Of a DNA stretch of 64,000 nucleotides, positions 28,457 to 35,916 are shown one piece after another (the first letter of the stretch is position 1; each line of letters begins with the position of its first letter). The notes below the pieces were generated by a model that was not told the origin of the DNA, ran no database searches, and saw only the letters and a program-made list of their open reading frames with translations. Both the position numbers and the translations under genes were made by a program. Source of the DNA: Vreelandella boliviensis LC1 (GTDB taxonomy: Bacteria > Pseudomonadota > Gammaproteobacteria > Pseudomonadales > Halomonadaceae). The stretch covers positions 458,721 to 522,720 of the forward strand of contig NZ_JH393259.1 in assembly GCF_000236035.1 (NCBI RefSeq), written 5' to 3'.

Positions 28457-29755
28457 TCAAACCAAGAAAAGATATCTTGCCGCAAACAGCAGTGACAAAA
28501 TAATCACCGCTGGGTTCAGGTCGGCAAAGCGGCCCGAAAGCGCCTTGATCGCCACGTAGCTAATAAAGCCTAGCGCGATCCCTTCGGCAATCGAGAATGT
28601 CAGCGGCATTGCTAGGGCAGCAATCAACACAGGCGCTGCATCGGTGGGGTCTTCCCAATTAGCGTGGGCCAAACTGCCCGCCATCAGTACAGCCACATAC
28701 AGGAGCGCACCCGCGGTAGCGTAGGCCGGAATCGAACCCGCCAATGGCGCGAAGAACAAGCTGATCAGGAACAAAACACCCACGACTACCGCCGTTAAGC
28801 CGGTGCGGCCCCCCGATGCAATACCCGCAGTAGATTCAATGTAGCTCGTCGTAGTGGAAGTACCCAAGGCGGCACCCGCCATTGACGCGGTGCTGTCGGC
28901 CATCATGGCGCGACCAATGCGCGGTAACTTGCCATCTTTGTCCAGCAGCTTGCCACGATGGGCAACACCGACCAGCGTGCCTGATGTATCAAATAGATCA
29001 ACAAACAGGAAAGCAAAGATCACGCTGAGCATCGCCACATCCAGCGCGCCCATCAAATCCATCGCCATAAAGGTAGGCGCAATGGAGGGCGGCATCGACA
29101 TCAGACCACCATACTCATTATGGCCAAGCACCATCGCCGCTACAGTCACACCTAAGATGCCAATCATTACTGCGCCGGTAACTTTAAGGTACGCCAGAGC
29201 GGTTATCACAAAAAAGCCTAGCAGCGCATAAATAGCCGGCGGTTGGGAAAGGTCACCCAATGAAACAAAGGTAGCGGGGTTGGCGACCACAATACCAGCA
29301 TTCTTAAGCGCAATCATCGCCAGGAAAAGACCAATACCAGCAGCAATCCCCAGCCGTAACGTCATTGGAATGGCATTAATGATCCACTCACGAATTTTAA
29401 AAATACTTAACAAGAAGAACGTTAAACCAGAGAAGAAGACCGCCCCCAACGCCGCCTCCCAGGTATAGCCCATCCCCAACACCACGCCGTAGGTGAAGAA
29501 GGCGTTCAAGCCCATGCCTGGCGCCTGGGCAATTGGGTAGTTGGCCCACATTCCCATGACGAAACAACCAATCGCTGCCGCCAAGCAAGTCGCGACGAAC
29601 ACCGCGCCGTAGTCCATCCCCGCTTCAGACAGGATGCTCGGGTTAACAAAGATGATGTAGGCCATCGTCAGGAAGGTGGTAATCCCGGCGATAACTTCTG
29701 TCTTCACATTGGTTTTGTGCTCGGAGAGCTTGAAATAGTTATCCAGAAGTTTCAT
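28457..29755 (-). CDS. AzgA-type purine permease (adenine/guanine/hypoxanthine)
   Basis: The 432-residue protein has 12-14 membrane segments and the AzgA/NCS2 features: [16 protein letters not shown] near the N-terminus, [15 protein letters not shown] and [16 protein letters not shown], then [15 protein letters not shown]. It should import a purine base by proton symport. Position directly upstream of apt and gpt suggests it feeds those enzymes, so adenine or guanine/hypoxanthine are likely substrates; sequence alone does not separate them. A 200-bp gap to ribE holds its promoter; I saw no purine riboswitch core there. Confidence 0.9.
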   Translation of the reverse strand: MKLLDNYFKLSEHKTNVKTEVIAGITTFLTMAYIIFVNPSILSEAGMDYGAVFVATCLAAAIGCFVMGMWANYPIAQAPGMGLNAFFTYGVVLGMGYTWEAALGAVFFSGLTFFLLSIFKIREWIINAIPMTLRLGIAAGIGLFLAMIALKNAGIVVANPATFVSLGDLSQPPAIYALLGFFVITALAYLKVTGAVMIGILGVTVAAMVLGHNEYGGLMSMPPSIAPTFMAMDLMGALDVAMLSVIFAFLFVDLFDTSGTLVGVAHRGKLLDKDGKLPRIGRAMMADSTASMAGAALGTSTTTSYIESTAGIASGGRTGLTAVVVGVLFLISLFFAPLAGSIPAYATAGALLYVAVLMAGSLAHANWEDPTDAAPVLIAALAMPLTFSIAEGIALGFISYVAIKALSGRFADLNPAVIILSLLFAARYLFLV

Positions 29756-29956
29756 GAATCTTCTTATCCTTAGCGCTAACGCCGCATGAGTATGCGTTCT
29801 GGTGCTGAGAAAAGCCGCACATACTACCGAAACGCTCGCCGTGATGCGAGCGCCTCAGCGTGGCGACCAGTGTTGGCGGAAATAGCCCCGCCGCCTAATG
29901 CCAAGCAATCTTTAGGCCATGATCTAACCGATCGGTCAACCCAGTAGCCGTTAAAG

Positions 29957-30613
29957 CTAATTATTGACGCTGCAGCGGCTATTACCGAACCCCGTTTTTT
30001 GAGAAAGCACGCGCTCCACGGTTTCAACGATCACTTGTGTCTGCGGGTCAATTTCGATGTTGACCTGATCACCGGGCGCTCGATCCTGAAGCGTAGTGCG
30101 CGACAGCGTCTCCGGAATTAAATTGACACTGAACTCCACACCACTGCTCTCTGTATGACGTACATCACCAATGGTCAGGCTGATACCGTCCACCCCGATA
30201 TAGCCCTTTTCAAACACAAACCGGCCCAGCCTTTCCGGTATTGAAAACCACAACCGACGGTTGTTCGGCGCCTCTTCGATGGCTACCACTTCTGCCATGG
30301 AAATGATGTGGCCCGACATGGAGTGGCCACCAATTTCATCACCAAAACGCGCAGCGCGCTCTATATTGACGCATTGCCCAGGGGCGACTGCACCAAGATT
30401 AGTCAATCGCAGCGTTTCACGCATCAAATCAAAACTAACGTTATCGCCCTCTATCGCTGTTACCGTTAAGCAAACACCGTTGTGAGCAACCGATGCTCCA
30501 ATCTCAAGCCCCTCGCGCATCGAGGGCGGCAATTCCACCACATGTACGCGAAAATCATCCAGCTCACGTACCGCCACTACTCTGGCCACCCCTTGCACAA
30601 TGCCTGTAAACAT
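29957..30613 (-). CDS. ribE: Riboflavin synthase, alpha subunit
   Basis: Riboflavin synthase dismutates two 6,7-dimethyl-8-ribityllumazines. The protein begins MFTGIVQGVARV and contains two lumazine-binding repeats (residues about 1-97 and 98-195): NGVCLTVTAIEGDNVSFDLMRETL in the first and VDGISLTIGDV ... NLIPETLSRTTL in the second, plus GGHSMSGHI between. Length 218 is normal. It is apparently alone: no other rib gene is adjacent, and no FMN riboswitch core is visible upstream. Confidence 0.96.
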   Translation of the reverse strand: MFTGIVQGVARVVAVRELDDFRVHVVELPPSMREGLEIGASVAHNGVCLTVTAIEGDNVSFDLMRETLRLTNLGAVAPGQCVNIERAARFGDEIGGHSMSGHIISMAEVVAIEEAPNNRRLWFSIPERLGRFVFEKGYIGVDGISLTIGDVRHTESSGVEFSVNLIPETLSRTTLQDRAPGDQVNIEIDPQTQVIVETVERVLSQKTGFGNSRCSVNN

Positions 30614-30893
30614 AAGGTTCTTCTCTCCTAATGTATTAAAAAAACCGTGTCGTAAAAATTGAGTAGTAAAGACTGAACAGTAAGAACTGAGCAGTCAAAA
30701 TGCTGAATAATTGGCACAAGCTTACTACTGGTGCCTCATATTTGTGCCCTCTGTATTGATGGTTTCTTGGACTACCTATTCTACGCCACCCGTTTCTTAA
30801 ATCGCCCATGCAGAACTAAAAACTTAAATATTCATCAACGATAGAAAATAATGCTAATTCACAGGCTTTAAACATAAAACCAGAGGGCTAAAA

Positions 30894-30922
30894 TTGACAA
30901 GATAGCTACCAAACTCTAAAAT
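30894..30922 (+). promoter_or_regulatory. Strong sigma-70 promoter upstream of the metN leader
   Basis: A perfect TTGACA (30894-30899) and TAAAAT (30917-30922) are separated by exactly 17 bp. It faces metN, about 300 bp away, with a predicted start near 30929. The gene-free stretch 30614-31202 otherwise contains the ribE upstream region, the structured RNA and its terminator. Confidence 0.8.
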
Positions 30923-30928
30923 TTTGCC

Positions 30929-31067
30929 GCAAATGTAATGACGCCGATTTGTACCCAGATTGCGGGCGTCCACTTGGTCACTGACTTAGAATTGGTTGTT
31001 GACCTAGTGAAGTGCAGCTAAAAGGGTGTGTCCAGCGTTGATGGCCACCCACTAGGGTGGCTTTTTT
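30929..31067 (+). ncRNA. Candidate structured leader RNA or small RNA upstream of metNIQ
   Basis: Between a consensus promoter and an intrinsic terminator lie about 139 nt with no convincing ORF but clear secondary structure. Stem 1 is GACGCC/GGCGTC (30940-30945 with 30965-30970). Stem 2 is CACTTGGTCA/TGACCTAGTG (30971-30980 with 31000-31009, one mismatch). The terminator follows at 31044-31067. GGGTG at 31024-31028 could pair with CACCC at 31046-31050, which is the 5' arm of the terminator, so an antiterminator is possible. I do not recognise a known family; the SAM riboswitch core sequences I know are absent. It may be a methionine-pathway attenuator or an independent sRNA. Confidence 0.55.
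31044..31067 (+). terminator. Intrinsic terminator in the metN leader
   Basis: GCCACCC and GGGTGGC form a perfect stem with loop ACTA, followed by six T. It lies 136 bp before the metN start, so it must be bypassed by read-through or by a downstream promoter for metNIQ to be expressed. Confidence 0.88.
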
Positions 31068-31202
31068 ATTCCCCGCCCTATCCTTAGCCGCCCTATTTTT
31101 AGTGACCCGAGAGCTTAGCCGCTCTGCTCGCTCCGAGCTTTTTAACCGCGTGGGTCGCGCACTCCCGCACACTGTTTTCGGCCTACCGGTAAGGCAAACG
31201 CT

Positions 31203-32261
31203 ATGATTGAACTTAGCAACGTTAGTAAAACCTATTTCAGTAATAACAAGGGCAACGGTGCACACGCCATCCATGCACTTAAAGACGCCTCTCTCAATGT
31301 GCCCAAGGGCACGATTCACGGCGTTATTGGCCTGTCCGGCGCGGGCAAATCGACACTCATTCGCTGCGTTAACTTGTTAGAGCGCCCCACTAGCGGCAGC
31401 GTGACAGTAGATGGTCAAGAAATGACGCGCCTGAGTAACGCAGCACTCAATCGAGCGCGCCACCGTATTGGCATGATTTTTCAACACTTCAATTTGCTAA
31501 CCACACGCACGGTGTTCGACAACGTTGCCCTGCCTCTGGAGCTAATGGGGCAAAAGCGCCACACCGTTCGCGATCGCGTTATTCCGCTACTGGAGATGGT
31601 CGGCCTGGCAGATAAAGCCAATCAGTACCCTGCCCAGCTTTCCGGTGGCCAGAAGCAGCGGGTCGCGATCGCCCGAGCGTTAGCCAGCAAACCACAGGTA
31701 CTACTCTGCGATGAGGCTACCTCTGCGCTAGACCCACAAACCACCAGCTCAATACTGGAGCTGCTGCGCGATATTAACCATCAACTGGGCATTACCATCC
31801 TGTTGATCACCCACGAGATGGAAGTAGTTAAATCGATTTGCCACCGGGTGAGCCTGATTTCAGACGGCGAACTGGTGGAGGACTCGGAAGTCGGCGACTT
31901 CTTTACCGCCCCGCGCACCCAGTTGGGTCGTGAGTTTCTCAACGATTTCCTACAGCTAACACCCCCCAAAGAGCTAATCGAAAGGCTCCTTGATGCCCCC
32001 AGTGAACATACTCACCCGGTGGTACGCCTAACCTTCTCGGGCGATGCGGTCTCAACGCCGCTGATTTCGCGCCTTGCCCGGGAGTGCGAGGTCGATGTCA
32101 GCATCTTACAAGCTAAAGTAGAGTCGATTCAGGAACGCACCCTGGGCCTGATGATCGCGGAACTGCTGGGCACCCCGACGCAAACCCAGCAAGCCATGCA
32201 CTATCTCGAATCTCATCAACTGCAAGTAGAGGTACTCGGCCATGTCCAGCGCAATGATTGA
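31203..32261 (+). CDS. metN: D/L-methionine ABC transporter, ATP-binding protein
   Basis: MetN is the ATPase of the MetNIQ importer. The 352-residue protein has Walker A GLSGAGKST at about 42-50, the signature LSGGQKQRVAIARAL, and Walker B LLCDEATSALDP. A C-terminal NIL (ACT-like) domain from about 270 provides methionine trans-inhibition in the E. coli transporter. The start ATG has AAGG eight bases upstream. The stop lies 20 bp inside metI, so translation is coupled. Expression is probably controlled by the leader at 30929-31067. Confidence 0.96.
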   Translation: MIELSNVSKTYFSNNKGNGAHAIHALKDASLNVPKGTIHGVIGLSGAGKSTLIRCVNLLERPTSGSVTVDGQEMTRLSNAALNRARHRIGMIFQHFNLLTTRTVFDNVALPLELMGQKRHTVRDRVIPLLEMVGLADKANQYPAQLSGGQKQRVAIARALASKPQVLLCDEATSALDPQTTSSILELLRDINHQLGITILLITHEMEVVKSICHRVSLISDGELVEDSEVGDFFTAPRTQLGREFLNDFLQLTPPKELIERLLDAPSEHTHPVVRLTFSGDAVSTPLISRLARECEVDVSILQAKVESIQERTLGLMIAELLGTPTQTQQAMHYLESHQLQVEVLGHVQRND

Positions 32262-32895
32262 TTTAATTTTACAGGCCACGCTGGATACCCTTTATATGGT
32301 GGCCGTTTCAGGACTGATCTCTACCCTCGTCGGCCTCCCTCTTGGGGTGATGCTTTATGTTACCCGTCCGCGGCAAATATTGGCCAAGCCGGTTCTCAAC
32401 CAGGTGTTGAGCATTATTACCAACGTCGGCCGCTCTATTCCGTTTATTATTTTGATGGTGGCGATCATTCCTTTTACGCGCATGCTGGTGGGCACCTCGA
32501 TTGGTATTAATGCCGCGTCGGTACCACTGACGATTGCCGCTATCCCGTTTGTCGCTCGATTGGTCGAGGCGGCACTTAATGAAATCTCGCCGGGGTTAAT
32601 TGAAGCCGCCCAAGCCATGGGGGCAACGCCTTGGCAAATTATTCGCAAAGTGCTAATTCCAGAAGCTCGCGGTGGGATCATGACAGGCTTAACCATTACC
32701 GTTGTGACGCTGGTCAGCTACTCCGCCATGGCAGGCGCAGTGGGCGGCGGCGGCCTCGGCGATTTAGGCATTCGCTACGGCTATAACCGTTTCAACCCTA
32801 CCATCATGCTTATTACGGTGGTGATCCTGGTCATCATGGTGCAGGGCTTTCAGAGCCTGGGCGACTACTTGGTACGCAAAAGTGACCGCAAGTGA
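32242..32895 (+). CDS. metI: D/L-methionine ABC transporter, permease
   Basis: MetI is the five-helix membrane subunit. The 217-residue protein has the typical start region (ATLDTLYMVAVSGLISTLVGLPLG) and the cytoplasmic coupling motif EAAQAMGATPWQIIRKVLIPEA that docks with MetN. It overlaps metN by 20 bp. A nested hairpin in the 103-bp gap to metQ (32928-32969) may separate expression levels. Confidence 0.96.
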   Translation: MSSAMIDLILQATLDTLYMVAVSGLISTLVGLPLGVMLYVTRPRQILAKPVLNQVLSIITNVGRSIPFIILMVAIIPFTRMLVGTSIGINAASVPLTIAAIPFVARLVEAALNEISPGLIEAAQAMGATPWQIIRKVLIPEARGGIMTGLTITVVTLVSYSAMAGAVGGGGLGDLGIRYGYNRFNPTIMLITVVILVIMVQGFQSLGDYLVRKSDRK

Positions 32896-32927
32896 CATTG
32901 CGTACAACAATCATTCGTTATAACCAA

Positions 32928-32969
32928 AATGCATTAGACAGCGGTTTTTTATTACCGCATCATTGCATT
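32928..32969 (+). repeat. Nested hairpin between metI and metQ
   Basis: Outer arms AATGCA/TGCATT enclose inner arms GCGGT/ACCGC with a T-rich loop. There is no T-run after the hairpin. It may be a processing or stabilising element that lets the binding protein metQ be expressed above metNI; this is inference. Confidence 0.5.
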
Positions 32970-32998
32970 ATTAAGCACAACGTCACTGGAGAGATTTT

Positions 32999-33790
32999 AT
33001 GCAAAAATTAATTATTGGTAGCCTTACCGCCCTGGCGCTCGCGGTTAACGTCGCCAATGCTGAAACGCGCAGTATCAAAATGGGTACCGTTGCTGGACCC
33101 GAAACCGAAGTGATGGAAGTGGCTGCGCGCATTGCCAAAGAAGAGTACGACCTTGATGTGGAAATCATCGAGTTCACAGATTACGTTACCCCGAATGCCG
33201 CCCTGGCCGACGGCAGCCTAGACGCCAATGCCTACCAGCATGAGCCCTACTTACAGTCGATGGTCGACGACCGTGGCTATGACCTGGCTATCGCTGGCTA
33301 CACCTTCGTTTACCCAATTGGCGCTTACTCCGAAAAATACGACAGCATCGATGACCTGCCTGACGGCGCACAAATCGCGCTGCCCAACGACCCCTCCAAT
33401 GAAGGTCGCGCGCTGATTTTGATGCACAACGAAGGCCTGATCACCCTTAACGATCCGGAATTTCTCGAATCAACGCCTATCGATATCGCTGAAAACCCCC
33501 GCGACTTCCGTTTCCGCGAAATCGAAGCCGCCCAACTACCCCGCGTACTGCCCGATGTCGACATGGCCTTCATCAACAACACCTTCGCGCAGCCGGCTGG
33601 TTTAAGTCTGGATGATGCCTTGATCAAAGAGGGCCCCGAGTCCCCTTACGTCAACCTGATCGCGGTTCGCGGCGGTGACGAAGAGCGCGAAGAGATTCGT
33701 CAGTTGGTCGACGCCTATCAGCGCGATGAAGTGATTGAAAAAGCCGAAGAGCTGTTTAAAGGCGCAGCAGTTCCTGGCTGGATCGAGTAA
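32999..33790 (+). CDS. metQ: D/L-methionine ABC transporter, substrate-binding protein
   Basis: The 263-residue protein is a type II periplasmic binding protein of the NlpA/MetQ family, with KMGTVAGPETEVMEVAA near the mature start, DYVTPNAALADGSLDANAYQH and AFINNTFAQPAGL. Residues 1-21 form a signal peptide ending ANA-E, an SPase I site. No Cys follows the signal, so the protein is expected free in the periplasm rather than a lipoprotein like E. coli MetQ. The start has GGAGAG upstream. A long inverted repeat follows at 33822-33865. Confidence 0.95.
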   Translation: MQKLIIGSLTALALAVNVANAETRSIKMGTVAGPETEVMEVAARIAKEEYDLDVEIIEFTDYVTPNAALADGSLDANAYQHEPYLQSMVDDRGYDLAIAGYTFVYPIGAYSEKYDSIDDLPDGAQIALPNDPSNEGRALILMHNEGLITLNDPEFLESTPIDIAENPRDFRFREIEAAQLPRVLPDVDMAFINNTFAQPAGLSLDDALIKEGPESPYVNLIAVRGGDEEREEIRQLVDAYQRDEVIEKAEELFKGAAVPGWIE

Positions 33791-33821
33791 CACCCCGATT
33801 TAGCAGCCAATAGATAACATC

Positions 33822-33865
33822 CAGGCCGACACTCATATGCAGCCATATGAAAAAGTGTCGGCCTG
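33822..33865 (+). terminator. Long inverted repeat after metQ, probable terminator
   Basis: CAGGCCGACACT and AGTGTCGGCCTG are perfect 12-bp arms, with a second inner pair CATATG/CATATG. The following bases (ttgcgtt) are only weakly T-rich, so termination may be partial and allow read-through to msrC. Confidence 0.65.
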
Positions 33866-33890
33866 TTGCGTTAGTAGCATAGGAGCCCAC

Positions 33891-34376
33891 ATGCAAAACA
33901 GTGTTGACTACCCACTTCTCAATCGCCAGCTTGAAGCGCTGCTCGATACACGCGACTGGCTCACCAACAGTGCGCAAACCTGTGCCTTTATTCATCAGCA
34001 GCTTAGCGACTTGAACTGGGCAGGCTTTTATCTTCAGCGCCAGCCCGAGGTTTTAGCCCTAGGGCCCTTTCAGGGGCAGCCCGCCTGTCACCCGATTCCC
34101 TTTAGCAAAGGCGTATGCGGCACGGCTGCCCGCCTGCAGACCACCCAGCGAGTGGACGACGTGAATGCAGTCGCCGACCATATTGCCTGCGATGCCAACT
34201 CTCGCTCCGAGCTGGTGGTTCCCATCGTGGTGGAAGGCCAACTGTGGGGTGTACTCGACCTGGATAGCCCACTACATGCACGCTTCAGCCAACAAGACCA
34301 AGCAGGCATTGAAGCCCTGGTAGCAACGTTTATGCACCAGACCGACCTGCCCGACCTGATTGTGTCCGCTACATAA
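33891..34376 (+). CDS. msrC: Free methionine-(R)-sulfoxide reductase, GAF domain
   Basis: This 161-residue GAF protein matches E. coli YebR (fRMsr), which reduces free L-methionine-R-sulfoxide. NWAGFYL, LGPFQGQPACHPI, KGVCGTAA, HIACDANSRSEL and GVLDLDS are all present, including the three redox cysteines (in PAC, GVC and IAC). The ATG at 33891 has AGGAG five bases upstream. Placement directly after metNIQ fits a route in which imported methionine sulfoxide is repaired. A bidirectional terminator follows. Confidence 0.93.
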   Translation: MQNSVDYPLLNRQLEALLDTRDWLTNSAQTCAFIHQQLSDLNWAGFYLQRQPEVLALGPFQGQPACHPIPFSKGVCGTAARLQTTQRVDDVNAVADHIACDANSRSELVVPIVVEGQLWGVLDLDSPLHARFSQQDQAGIEALVATFMHQTDLPDLIVSAT

Positions 34377-34388
34377 CACCCACGCAAA

Positions 34389-34418
34389 AACGCCCCAAGC
34401 ATCACTGCCTGAGGCGTT
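34389..34418. terminator. Bidirectional terminator between msrC and tRNA-Val
   Basis: AACGCC and GGCGTT arms (34389-34394, 34413-34418) flank an 18-base loop. An A-run precedes and a T-run follows, so it can end msrC on the plus strand and the tRNA transcript on the minus strand. Confidence 0.7.
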
Positions 34419-34430
34419 TCTGATAAAAAC

Positions 34431-34507
34431 TGGTAGGACCAGGCGGATTTGAACCGCCGACCTCCACGATGTCAACGTGGCGCTCTAACCAACTGAGCTA
34501 TGGTCCT
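34431..34507 (-). tRNA. tRNA-Val (anticodon GAC)
   Basis: The 77-nt cloverleaf has acceptor AGGACCA/TGGTCCT, D arm GCTC...GAGC, anticodon stem CCACG/CGTGG with loop TTGACAT, T arm GGCGG TTCAAAT CCGCC and an encoded CCA end. Anticodon GAC reads GUC and GUU. It is the downstream copy of a tandem pair. Confidence 0.97.
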
Positions 34508-34529
34508 GAAAAGAGATGCTGACATTAAC

Positions 34530-34606
34530 TGGTAGAACCAGGCGGATTTGAACCGCCGACCTCCACGATGTCAACGTGGCGCTCTAACCAACTGAGCTAT
34601 GGTTCT
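34530..34606 (-). tRNA. tRNA-Val (anticodon GAC), second copy
   Basis: It is identical to the neighbouring copy except for base pair 3-70 of the acceptor stem, A-T here instead of G-C (AGAACCA/TGGTTCT). CCA is encoded. The two genes are 22 bp apart on the same strand and probably form one precursor. Confidence 0.97.
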
Positions 34607-34809
34607 ATTGGACTATTCAAAAGTCACATGCCTTGCAACGGATGCATATCTTACGCCCTCATCACTGAATTGCAAGCTCTTTTCTTTTTCAACACCCTTC
34701 TCCCAAGCGTTAACCCCATTACAAATATATGTTCATTCGACACCTGTAACCTTCTAGCGCTAGGCTTATCGCTTTAATGTGCTGGGCGTTATCTATAGGG
34801 AGATAAACC

Positions 34810-35880
34810 ATGCTGGGTATTTTGCTAGGAAGCATCGCTATCGTGCTGTTATTGGCGACGCTGGTTGCACGCATACATTTACACTGGTGGTGGATTCGCA
34901 GCTTTGAATTTCCACGCCTGCAGATCGCCTTTCTAGCCTTAATCACCTGGTTATTAGCCGTTATCTTCATTGAGCCCGGCCCCTGGTTATGGACAGCTCT
35001 ACTCGCCTCGGGCATCACTTTACTGGTGCAAGTCTACTATATTCTGCCCTGGACGCCGCTGTGGCCTGTGCAGGTTAAAACGGCAGAGAGTAACGATGCC
35101 GATAAAAAGATCACGCTGCTGATCGCCAATGTGCTGACCCCTAATCGCCAGGCGCAAGCGCTGATCGATATGATCAGTCAGCATCAACCAGACATTGTAC
35201 TAACCCTGGAGTCAGACCAGTGGTGGCAGGATCAGCTGGATCCAGCGCTCGCCGAGCAGTGGCCGCACAGCGTTAAAATTCCGCTCGACAACCTCTACGG
35301 TATGCACCTCTACTCGCATCTGAAACTCACCGACACCTCCGTTGAGTGGCTGATTCAAGACGACATTCCGTCCATTCATACCCGAGTAACGCTAGCCAGC
35401 GGCGAGAGTATTCGCTTCTACGCGCTGCACCCCCGGCCACCGGCGCCCAGCGAGAGTGAAAAATCCCTGTGGCGGGATGCTGAGCTGCTGTTGGTGGGTA
35501 AAAAGATTCATGAAGATCCCCAAGCGACGCTGGTCGCTGGGGATCTGAACGATGTGGCCTGGTCGCGCACCACACGGCTTTTTTGCCGTGTTGGCGGCAT
35601 GCTCGACCCACGCCGGGGACGCGGGTTATTTAGCACTTTTCACGCTAAATACCCAGTGCTACGCTGGCCTCTCGATCATATCTTTGTCACCGAGCACTTT
35701 ACCTTAGTCGGCATGCAGCGGCTTCACTACTTCGGTTCCGACCACTTCCCGATACTGGCAACCTTTTGCTATCGCCCCTCGCGCCAAGATGAGCATGAAA
35801 CGCCCGAAGCGAATACAGAGGAGCGCAGCGAAGCAAACGAAACAATTCAGGAAGGCAAAACCGAACGGCAAGAAACCTAA
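34810..35880 (+). CDS. Membrane-anchored endonuclease/exonuclease/phosphatase (EEP) family protein
   Basis: The 356-residue protein has three N-terminal membrane helices (about 1-20, 37-55, 60-80) and an EEP-fold domain (about 100-325), resembling YafD-type proteins. EEP motifs are visible: LLIANVLTPN at the start, DIVLTLES, LVAGDLNDV and the final GSDHFPILA. The SDH and GDLN residues are the catalytic and metal positions, so the fold looks active. The C-terminal ~30 residues are a charged Glu-rich tail. The substrate (nucleic acid, lipid or phosphoester) is unknown. TAGGGAG precedes the ATG. Confidence 0.82.
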   Translation: MLGILLGSIAIVLLLATLVARIHLHWWWIRSFEFPRLQIAFLALITWLLAVIFIEPGPWLWTALLASGITLLVQVYYILPWTPLWPVQVKTAESNDADKKITLLIANVLTPNRQAQALIDMISQHQPDIVLTLESDQWWQDQLDPALAEQWPHSVKIPLDNLYGMHLYSHLKLTDTSVEWLIQDDIPSIHTRVTLASGESIRFYALHPRPPAPSESEKSLWRDAELLLVGKKIHEDPQATLVAGDLNDVAWSRTTRLFCRVGGMLDPRRGRGLFSTFHAKYPVLRWPLDHIFVTEHFTLVGMQRLHYFGSDHFPILATFCYRPSRQDEHETPEANTEERSEANETIQEGKTERQET

Positions 35881-35916
35881 ACGCCGGTCACTTGTAGTTA
35901 GCTGATTTAATTCGTG

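Noticed and set aside
29756..29956. Purine riboswitch upstream of the purine permease
   Set aside because: No conserved purine-aptamer junction or loop-loop motif is visible.
30614..30893. Possible FMN riboswitch upstream of riboflavin synthase
   Set aside because: The conserved riboflavin element sequences are not present; the region is AT-rich without a matching fold.
30929..31067. Known SAM or SAH riboswitch upstream of metN
   Set aside because: The conserved core motifs of the classes I know are absent, so I list the RNA as unassigned.
30978..31319. 113-codon minus-strand frame over the metN leader
   Set aside because: It overlaps the structured leader, terminator and metN start and has no recognisable protein features.
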